64,000 nucleotides of DNA from Blumeriella jaapii (lineage: Eukaryota > Ascomycota > Leotiomycetes > Helotiales > Drepanopezizaceae), in the NCBI GenBank assembly GCA_009599575.1, contig VWND01000025.1, forward strand, positions 248,001 to 312,000, read 5' to 3'. Both the position numbers and the translations under genes were made by a program. Shown piece by piece: positions 56,153 through 64,000 of the stretch; positions within the stretch are counted from its first letter, which is position 1, and each line of letters starts with the position of its first letter. Below the pieces are notes generated by a model, which made no database searches, was not told the DNA's origin, and saw only the letters and a list, made by a program, of their open reading frames with translations.

Positions 56153-56420
56153 TATAAAAGTAGATAGAAAAACCAGATTAATACGGCCATATATCGGTGG
56201 ATAAAATAGTTTAAAGAATTTCTAAAAAAGACTGAAAAAAAAAAAAAAAGAATAAGTGAAGGTATAAATTGGACTGCGTGTCTATAGTATTATCTAAAGG
56301 GGGTGCTTTGCTCTTATATCTGTTGAAAATAGTCAGTGGCAGGGGGTCTCGGAGGGGTCCATGCCTCGACCATAGCTAAAACTACCAACTTCCATTAATA
56401 CAAGGTATCACCGTTTTACA
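56153..56420 (-). repeat. A2 5' LTR (268 bp)
   Basis: The plus strand starts TATAAAAGTAGA and ends CCGTTTTACA. It is among the least mutated A LTRs. Confidence 0.9.
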
Positions 56421-57255
56421 ATATATTAAAAAACTTATTTTTTAGTAAATTAATTAAATTAATATAATATTATTATATAATCCACGGTTTCGACATTCCG
56501 TAGCTTAAGCTAATATACGTACAGCCATTTCCTTACTATTTTTAATAAAAAGCCGCAAATTGTAATTATTACAATTATAAAACGTAAAATTAAAAAATTA
56601 AGTTTTCGCCAGGCGTTTAACCAAAAAAAATCCAATTCAAAAAAACCGAGCGCAGCGGTCGAAGCGTACGAACCAATATTCGATTTATTATTTTTAAACA
56701 AAAAAGCAATTTTCGAATTTTAAATTTCGCACGGTTTAAGATTGCTTAACCGTAATTTTAAACGTTTTTGAAATATATTGTATTTTTATAATCCAATAAT
56801 TATACGCAAAATAAAAAAAGCTATTAAAAGTCTTTTATATAATACAGCTGCGAATAACACCATATAAAAAGTTTTTTAAGCCGTAATAGCGAAATATCGA
56901 AGTCGACTTTGACTGCGAATTTAAAAAATGCATCGGCGAGTATATAAAAACGAAACACCGAAGTTTAAATTTTTACGTAAATTACTAAATATAAAAGTAG
57001 ATAAGAAAACCAAACTGATACGGCCATATATCGGTAAGTAAAATAATCTAGAGAATCCCTAGAAAAACTGAAAAAAGAAAAAGAAAAATAAATAAAAGTA
57101 TGAATTGGATTGCGTACTTATAATACTATTTAAAGGAATGCTTTGCTTTTATACCTGTTGAAAGTAGTCAGTGGCAGGGGGTTTCTAAGAGGTCCATGCC
57201 TCGACCATAGCTAAAACTACCAACTCCTATTAATACAAGGTATTACCGTTTTATA
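56421..57255 (-). mobile_element. A0 fragment: 5' LTR and leader
   Basis: LTR at 56990-57255 and leader at 56421-56989 of the outer family A element. The LTR abuts D2 at 57255/57256, where D sequence begins in the middle of gag (TTATATTGTTTTAAACGAG against D3 at about 63167). The matching 4-bp TSD should lie left of the window. Confidence 0.88.
56990..57255 (-). repeat. A0 5' LTR (266 bp)
   Basis: The plus strand starts TATAAAAGTAGA and ends CCGTTTTATA. Its partner 3' LTR is outside the window. Confidence 0.88.
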
Positions 57256-58580
57256 TTATATTGTTTTAAACGAGTTTTTGGCCGTTGCGGATAAAAAATC
57301 ACGTAATATCCGAATTAAAAAAATAGTTTCTGTCCGTCGCATAAGCTATTTTTTTTTTGCTATAGCTTTTATTAATTAGGATTCTAGGCGTATTTCCGGT
57401 ATTTTTAAAATTTTATAACGTTTTACTTTTTTAGTTTTTTTTATTCGCACAGCTTTTTTTTTTTTTAACAAAGATTTTTACGAGCGTATAACTGTTATTT
57501 TTGCTATTTCCGGTTTTTTTCGCTTGACTGCGCGTTTTTTTAGCGCTTATTATAATTGCGGCAAGCCCGGCCATTTCGCAGACGTTTGCTTCGACGCCAA
57601 GTTTAGTCGCAAAATCGCCGAAATAATTATCGACGAAAAGCAAAACGATTTGTTAAAAAACTTTTAAATCGTGGCAAAAACTTTTATTATAGCAAAAGAT
57701 TCGATTTGTAAAAGGATTTGAAATTTAATCAGCGCTTTTTAATAAAAAAGCGATAGTTTTTAATTTTTATAAAATTAATACGTAATAGATTATATATTAA
57801 AATATTTGCATATATCGATGGCGAAGCTAATATTTTCGATGCGATTAAAACTTTTTTAGCGTATTAACTTTTTTAATATTTCGAAATAAGTTTTATTCGG
57901 CTGTATAAATTTATTATATTTATCGGCTATAATAGCGAGCCGGAAAAACTTATTTTTTCTGTTATTTTTTTTTTTTTTTACGATTAACCGACGTCGTATA
58001 AATTTTTTTTTTTTTAATTATAAATCTGGGCTTTACCGACGTTTTTATTAGTCGCAAATTTTTATAGCATTACGATTTGAAGCAAGCGTATAATTAAAAA
58101 AAAACAAAATAAAATAGCTATTCGATATGTTTATTATTTTTTATTTTAACGAGCAGTTATTCGTCGATTTTAATCAGCGAAAAAAGTCTAAAATGCTTAG
58201 TCGCATATATTAAAAGAATATAAATAAACGAAACAGCGCAATAAAAGTTTTATATACGTTTGCCAATATTTTTACGACGATTAAAAAAGCTTATTTAGGT
58301 TTTGAAGCTGGTAGATTTTTTACGTTTATGCGAAACCTTAAAAGCAATTTGTATAAAATAGAAAAGTTTTTTATTAGCAGCTTTAAATCGATCAAGCCGG
58401 TTTTTCTAACCGGGCCAATTGCTATTTTTTTTATTTTTAATTGTAATATCAGTTGTATTTCCGCTTTTGTATTTAGCGTTTTACAAATACGTTACGAAAA
58501 GCGAATGCGAACCGTAAAAAAAAAAAATTATTATTATTTAGCGATTGCACGTTTGTTACTTTTATATATAATATAAATAA
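57256..58580 (+). pseudogene. D2 gag and protease pseudogene
   Basis: FLAVADKKSRNIRIKK opens the segment. The knuckle at about 57545-57590 reads YYNCGKPGHFADVC, so the first zinc-binding Cys has become Tyr. The protease segment LGFTDVFISRKF (about 58025-58060) lacks the catalytic Asp. An open stretch 58328-58576 covers the linker to RT. Confidence 0.75.
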
Positions 58581-58699
58581 AAAACGTTTCCGCCGTGCGA
58601 AAATCGCCGAATTTAAAAAAAGTTATATAATTCGCGGCAATAAAAAGCATTTCCGTTTTCGACGCTTTGCAAGCCAAATATAACGATAACGTAGTTTTT

Positions 58700-59450
58700 A
58701 TAAAAAAGCTTTTTTTAATTTAATATTCGGAATTCGAAAAACTGTTTTATAAATAAAAAAGCGACAAGTTCGCTTTTCGCCGCTTCGATATAAATTATAA
58801 AATATATTTTGCTACGGAAAATACGCTTTTTATAAAACTATTTAAACGCTTTACGAATAAACAGTTTACAAAAGTCAAAAGTTATATTTTCGATAATTTG
58901 CATAAAAGTTTTTTTAAACTTTTTAATGCTTTTTTCGCCGCCCCGATTTTATTTATTAAAAAGTCAGACGGCTTTATGCGTTTATATATCGATTATCGCA
59001 AGCTTAACGATTTTACGAAAAAAGATTTTTACTTTTTGCTTTTGATTAACGAAATGCTAGCGCGAATTACTAAAACCAAAATATTTACGAAAATTAATAT
59101 TTAATAAGCGTTTAATCGAATCCGGATATTCGAAAAATCTGAAAAACTAATTAGCTTTCGTATTCGATACGGTATATATAAGTATAAAATCTTTTCGTTC
59201 GATTTTATTAATAGGCCCGCTATATTTCAACGTTTTATTAATAATATTTTTATAAAGCATTTGAATAATTTCTGCTCGGCGTATTTTAACGATATTTTTA
59301 TTTATTTCGCGAATAATTTGAAATATAAAATTTACGTTAAAAAAATTTTGTCGATTTTAAAAAAACACGGCTTAAAAGCTGATATTAAAAAATACGAGTT
59401 TAATATTACGAAAATTAAATTTTTAAGCTTCGTTATTAGTATTTAAAATA
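58700..59450 (+). pseudogene. D2 reverse transcriptase pseudogene
   Basis: The open stretch 58898-59104 gives the clearest RT fingers in family D: APILFIKKSDGFMRLYIDYR, then KDFYFLLLINEMLARITKTK and FTKINI. The box in the next open stretch (59261-59446) is YFND at 59282-59293, the same substitution as in D1. A TAA directly follows the TKINI motif in both copies. Confidence 0.82.
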
Positions 59451-60180
59451 TTAAAATAAATCCGGAAAAGATCGTTATTATTAAAAATTAGCAATATGCA
59501 GCGAATATACGAAGCGTGCAAAATTTCCTAAGCTTTTGCAATTTTTACAAACGTTTTATAGCCGGCTACAATCGTATTTGCCGTTTTTTCACTGCTTTTA
59601 TAAGCAAAAACGTTTTTTTCGTATTCGAAAAAAAGCAGAAAAACGTATAGAAAATATTGCGCAAAGCTTTGTTAAATGCTTTTATTTTGTGTTATTACGA
59701 CTTTTATAAGCAAACGCGCCTGGAAACCGATTTTTTTAATAAAATTATAGCTGGCGTATTATCGTAATTGCAAAAGAATAATTTTTATTATTCGATCGGT
59801 TTTTTTTTTTAAATTATAATCGACGCCGAGCTTAATTATTCGATTTACGACAAAAAGCTTTTCGTTATTTTCCGCTTTTTTAAAAATTATAAGCCGGAGC
59901 TATTAAGCGTTTAAAAAAACGTATATATATATACCGATTATCGCGTTTTAAAATACTTTATAATAATCAAAAATTTTTCGGCCCGATAAGTCCGATAAGC
60001 CGAGTTTTTCGCCGATTTTTATTTTATAATTATATACCGGTCGGAAATTATTAATACGCTCGCTGATATTTTTTTTCGCAAAAACCAAAACATTTTTTTA
60101 TTAAAAGCATAATAGCGAGCAGTTCGAAAGCAGCAAATGCTTTTAAACGATAAATTGAATTTTTAGATTTTAAAAAAAAT
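59451..60180 (+). pseudogene. D2 RT connection and RNase H pseudogene
   Basis: RSVQNFLSFCNFYKRFIAGY (about 59510-59570), then RLETDFFNKIIAGVLS (about 59720-59765) with the RNase H Asp kept, and the TDYRVLKYF segment near 59930-59960. Confidence 0.75.
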
Positions 60181-61600
60181 AATTGTTAAAAGCATAACCA
60201 CGCTAGCGCTTATGGAAATAGCGTCCGATAAGCGCGACAACGATAGCATTTTTTTTAAAAAAAATAGCGAAAACGAAAAAAATAAAATATTTACAAAAAA
60301 ATCCGCAGATTTAATTTTCGTAATCGCGTACGATATGCATAATTATATAATTATAAATAATTTGCTGCAAGCTAATAAGAATTTCTTTTTTTTCGAAGCG
60401 CAACGAGCGTAAGCCCGCAATCACAGCTTTAATTATTAATTGCGATAAAACAAATTGTTTTTCCAAAGCAAATTAATAATGCTTTTAAAATCTTTCGAAT
60501 TGCGAATTTTTTTAATCCGATATATTTACGAACAGTTTTGCGTAGTATACGCTGGAATAAGAAAAATAAAGCTTTTGGTCGGTCGCAAATATTATTAAAA
60601 AGTTATAAAAGCAGATATATAATAATACGTTTCGAATTATCGTTGCATACGAATAAAAGCTAGGCGCGATAAGATTTCGGGCTTTTTAAAGCTTTTGCTT
60701 ATATTTAACAAGTTTTATTAATATTTAACGATAGATTTTACGAAGCTTTTATTAAACGAAAATAATTACGATTTCGCTTTTGTAATAATAGATCGCTTGT
60801 TTAAAAAGTTTTTGTTAGTTTTTTGCTATAAAATTATTACAGCGAAAAAACTGGCAGTTTTGTTTTTGGTTTATTAAATGCGCTATTTCGGTATGCCGGA
60901 TTTAATTGTTTCGGACCGAAAAGCTTAGTTTGTTTCGGTTTTTTAGCAAAAACTTTGCCGTATATTAAAAACCAAAGTTAAATTGATTATTGCGTATAAT
61001 TTTAATATCGATAAGCAAACCGAAATAATAAATCAGTATATTAAGCAACGCTTTCGCTTTTTTTACTTTTATTATTAAAATAATTAAAAACGCTTTTTAT
61101 TTTTAATAAATATTGCATAATTGATTTTGCCGTACGAATTTTTCGGCAATGTTTTTTTTTTTTAAATTTTAAATAAATACGAGGCTCGTATATTTTGAAA
61201 TATAAATAACCCGCGTTTTTTTCGCTCGGCTATCGAAAAGCTTAACCGCGACGAAGTTTTGCATTTGGCCTTCCGAGCTAAAAAGATTATAAAATACGCA
61301 TAATCGTTTATTACGTAATAATAAGCTAAAATAAAACGCTTCGTTAATTTGCATAAACGACCGGTGAATTAAAATATAGGCGACGAAGTATTAGTAAATA
61401 TTAAAAATTAAAAGCTCGACCGATTTTTCCGAAAGCTTTCGAACAAATGGTACGGCTTAGTTAAAATTGTCGATAAAATAAAAAAGAATTGGAAGCTTAA
61501 TTTTTTCGCAGATTAATTAATTTATTTAATCTTTTATTTATATTCGCTTCGAAAGCATATTAGCAACTTTTTATCTGGCCAACGCCGCTTCGAACCAACG
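60181..61600 (+). pseudogene. D2 integrase pseudogene
   Basis: Same landmarks as in D1: GIRKIKLLVGRKYY (about 60550-60595), VIIDRLFKKFL (about 60785-60815), DKQTEIINQYIKQRF (about 61010-61055) and a GPY/F-like end near 61380-61480. A minus-strand frame at 61169-61354 is a shadow. Confidence 0.78.
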
Positions 61601-62156
61601 TTTATTTAATTATTTTCCGAATAAACGGAATGGAAAATCGAAAAAATAATAAGTTCGAGGTTGCATAAAAAAGTATTGTAATATTAAATCAATTAAAAAG
61701 GCGCTGATAAAAATCTCGAATAATATTTTTGTTTTAACGCTATAACGGCCTTTTATATTTTTTTAAATATTTTACCGATTATATTTTATGTGACAGCTGG
61801 CTTAAGGGTGATCATGGTGATATGGGCCGAAAGATACGCGTGTACGTTGAATACTAAGGTGAAAAGCTCTAAAGTAAACGGGAGCTCTGAACTATTAAAT
61901 ACAGGTTGGTGAGGTCCGTGCGCAAACCTTAATTCCACTACTACTGGCAATTACCACTGGCAATTACTACTAGCAATTACCACTGGCAATTTATCACCGG
62001 CCAGGATCGTAACATTTTATCGCTAAAAGCTTTTTACGAGCGCTTTTTGTATGGTTGCAAATTTATAACGAAAGCAAGGAAAATTACACTGAATTGGAGA
62101 ACGATAAATCCATGATTGCAACTGCGAAAACGCAGTTTTTCGGAAGGGAGGGGTAG
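61601..62156 (+). pseudogene. D2 chromodomain and tail, split by solo LTR H
   Basis: TEWKIEK (about 61628-61648) begins the chromodomain. The sequence is interrupted at 61798 by H and resumes at 62020 with a WLQIYNESKENYTELENDKS-like tail. It ends with the polypurine tract GGAAGGGAGGGG (62142-62153). Confidence 0.68.
61799..62014 (-). repeat. H: solo LTR (216 bp), diverged relative of the D LTR
   Basis: The plus strand starts TGTGACAGCTGG and ends CAGGATCGTAACA, flanked by 5-bp TSD TTTTA (61794-61798 and 62015-62019). On the minus strand it begins TGTTACGATCCTGGCC like a D LTR. It shares a TTAAGGTTTG-GCACGGACC block with it and has its own TTGCCAGTGGTAA-type repeat; the rest differs. It is less RIP-mutated than its host. 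A solo LTR arises by recombination between the two LTRs of a full element. Confidence 0.9.
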
Positions 62157-62428
62157 TGTTACGATCCTGGCTAATGGTAGCTACTAATGGTATAGCTACC
62201 AGTGGTATGGTTGCCAATGGTATAAATGCTGATGATATTAGATTAAGGTTTGGGCACGGATCATCTCGGCTATTAGGCCTCGCGCTAAGTTACGTGATCT
62301 ATAAGCGCAATCCACTGTATATAAAATTCGCGACCCCGAGCATTTTAGCTCGGTGTTTTTTTTTCAATTTATATGCGTACCTTTTGGTCCATATCACCTT
62401 TCTGATCATCCTCAAGCTAGCTGTGACA
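62157..62428 (+). repeat. D2 3' LTR (272 bp)
   Basis: It starts TGTTACGATCC and ends GCTGTGACA. It has fewer 15-bp repeat units than the D1 LTRs and the same hairpin (62336-62353). The palindrome here is altered to GTTACGTGAT. Confidence 0.92.
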
Positions 62429-63848
62429 GCTGATATTTTAATATTTCTAACGACGAATATTTTTAAACCGATTATTTAATATATTTATTAACGCTAAAAG
62501 ATTTATTGCGATTCAGCAGTTTTAAATCGCTTAAATAATCGCTTAAATTATTGCTGCCGCTCGTTTTCCAGCTTTTTCCGCTAATATCGCCCGCGACGCT
62601 TTTTTTTTATTTCGAGCTTCGCGCGCTTTTACGACGGATTTCTAATTAATTCCCGAATATTACCTTTCCGTTTTCGACCCAGCTATTTTTCGAATCGAAT
62701 TATTTAAAATTAAATATCTTCGCTACGCTTTTAACAATTATTAAAAAAAAATTAAATATAACGTATAAAAAATAAATATAAAATTGTTTGTTAAAAAAAA
62801 ATTTAAAAATTTTTCTATAAAATATAAACTAAGCCAAAACATATTTTAAATGCATTATTAAAAAAGCAAAAACTATTATTTTGAAACATTTAAACCTCGA
62901 ATTTTATAACCAAGCCCAATCGGTCCGAAACGTTTTTCGCATTTTTAATCAGCGCTTTTTTAATTACAATCGCGTTTAATTTGCTAAATTATAATATAAT
63001 AAGCTTTATATAAGCAACGGTTAGATTTATAATAATTTTCGTTTTTTATTTATTCGCTACGCAATTATTAGCAAAATTGTTAAAAACCGTTAGTTTAAAA
63101 ATATATGCGAAAAAGTTATTTTTATTTTTAAATACGATTTTCGAATGGAAAAATACAAAATAAATAATAATTATACTATTTTAAACGAGTTTTTAGCCGT
63201 TGCGAATAAAAAATTACGCAATATCCGAGCTGAAAAAATGGCTTTTGCCCGTCGTATAAGCTATTTTTCCTTTGTTATAGCTTTTGCTAACTAAGATTTT
63301 AAGCGTACTTTCGGTATTTTTAAAGCTTTTTAGCGTTTTATTTTTTTAGCCTTTTTTATTTTTATAGTTTTTTCTTTTTTTAACAAAAACTTTTATAAAC
63401 GTATAATTGCTATTTTTGCTATTTCCGGTTTTTTCCGCTTAGCTATACGTTTTTTTTAGCGCTTATTATAATTGCGGCAAACCCGGCTATTTCGCAAATA
63501 TTTGCTTCGACGCTAAGCTTAATCGCAAAATCGCCGAAATAGCTATCGACGAAAAGCAAAACGATTTGTTAAAAAATTTTTAAGCCGTGGCAAAAACTTT
63601 TATTATAACAAAAGATTCGATTTGTAAAAAGATTTAAAATTTGATTAACGCTTTTTAATAAAAAAGCGATAGTTTTTAGTTTTTATAAAATTAATACGTA
63701 ATAAACATATATTAAAACATTTATATATATCGATAGCGAAGCTAATATTTTCGGTGCGATTAAAACTTTTTTAACGTACCAATTTTTTCAACGTTTCGAA
63801 ATAAATTTTATTCGGCTGTATAAGCTTATTATACCTACCGGCTATAAT
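62429..63848 (+). mobile_element. D3: family D chromovirus fragment (gag)
   Basis: This is the host of D2. It picks up the D sequence at the position equivalent to about 13128 in D1 (GCTGATATT) and runs without F through gag, giving the empty site for F near 62855-62880. The knuckle (about 63462-63510) reads YYNCGKPGYFANIC, with Cys and His lost. It is interrupted at about 63848 by another insertion. Confidence 0.88.
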
Positions 63849-64000
63849 AGTAGTAGTAGTAGTAGTAGTAGTATTGATTAACGTCTAGCGGAGTGCAGCC
63901 GAAAGGCTGCCATCCTAGGACCTTCCAAAAGGTACGGAAACGTGCTAAGCTAAGAAATTAAATATAAAATACGATTCCGAAAACAATTCGTATTAGTACA
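63849..64000 (-). mobile_element. Insertion end with (TAG)n and hairpins, probably 3' end of a non-LTR element
   Basis: D3 stops at CTATAATAG and is replaced by about nine TAG triplets (63849-63873), then ATTGATTAACGTCTAGCG. A perfect hairpin GCAGCC-GAAA-GGCTGC follows at 63895-63910, and a second ACCTT-CCAA-AAGGT at 63920-63933. Read on the minus strand this is a structured 3' UTR ending in a (TAC)n tail, the arrangement known for non-LTR retrotransposons. No coding sequence is within the window, so the class is an inference. Another transposon end next to a microsatellite is possible. Confidence 0.4.

Larger units (their letters stand above)
43301..56420 (-). mobile_element. A2: full-length family A element, minus strand, carrying G
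   Basis: LTRs lie at 43301-43568 (3') and 56153-56420 (5'). The 4-bp TSD is ATAT on both sides (43297-43300, 56421-56424); un-mutated sisters have ACGC here, so both sides were changed alike by RIP. Without G and its TSD it is about 11.31 kb, in line with A1. It lies in A0 in the same orientation at the leader/gag boundary. Confidence 0.93.
57256..62428 (+). mobile_element. D2: family D chromovirus, 5' part missing from the window
   Basis: It runs from mid-gag to the 3' LTR (62157-62428). The 5' part is beyond the left end because A0 interrupts it. Its right end abuts D3 at 62428/62429. It holds the H solo LTR at 61799-62014. It differs from D1 mainly by additional RIP-type changes. Confidence 0.9.

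Noticed and set aside
63849..64000. Group I intron or self-cleaving ribozyme at the right edge
   Set aside because: The GAAA-loop hairpin is suggestive, but I found no hammerhead core (CTGATGA) and no group I P/Q/R/S-like core. A retroelement end explains the triplet tail better.
1..64000. tRNA, rRNA, CRISPR, bacterial operon or prophage features
   Set aside because: None were seen. The repeated units are LTR retrotransposons with eukaryotic features, and no tRNA-like cloverleaf was recognised.

Overview
This window appears to contain no host gene. It looks like a block of heterochromatin from a filamentous ascomycete (Pezizomycotina) built from LTR retrotransposons inserted into one another. 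The sequence is very AT-rich, almost every retroelement frame is broken by TAA/TAG, and copies of one family differ mainly by C-to-T and G-to-A changes with CpA/TpG depleted and CpG retained. That is the signature of repeat-induced point mutation (RIP), a fungal genome defence. Family names A, D, E, F, G and H are local labels.

The nesting can be resolved to the base in most places because LTR ends, target-site duplications (TSDs) and un-inserted sister sequences are visible. From oldest to youngest: D3 (62429-63848, + strand) was hit by D2 (57256-62428 and beyond the left edge). D2 was hit by A0 (minus strand, scattered from 57255 down to base 1 and running off the left end). A0 carries four insertions: A1 (984-12247, +), D1 (12370-24813, +), E1 (29249-42068, +) and A2 (43301-56420, -). 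Three of these carry a further insertion: F (13565-19545, -) in D1, E2 (30401-36809, +) in E1 and G (49425-51232, +) in A2. A solo LTR, H (61799-62014), sits in D2. At the right edge another insertion, probably a non-LTR element end, interrupts D3.

Families: A is an 11.3-kb Ty3/mdg4-type element (LTRs about 268 bp, 4-bp TSD) with gag, protease, reverse transcriptase, RNase H and integrase, plus an unrecognised third coding region of about 3.2 kb after integrase. D (about 6.5 kb, LTR 289 bp), E (6.41 kb, LTR about 263 bp) and F (5.98 kb, LTR 172 bp) are chromoviruses whose integrase ends in a degraded chromodomain; all have 5-bp TSDs. G is a 1.8-kb non-autonomous element, much less mutated, with a gag-like remnant and an unrecognised 108-codon frame. 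Within an autonomous element gag would form the particle, protease process it, RT/RNase H copy the RNA, and integrase insert the cDNA (guided by the chromodomain in D, E and F). None of the copies here looks able to do this.

The most unusual signals are an exactly 33-bp imperfect palindrome found four times in family A and once, in the opposite strand, in family E; the extra coding region of family A; the unknown frame in G; and a hairpin-rich insertion end at the right edge.
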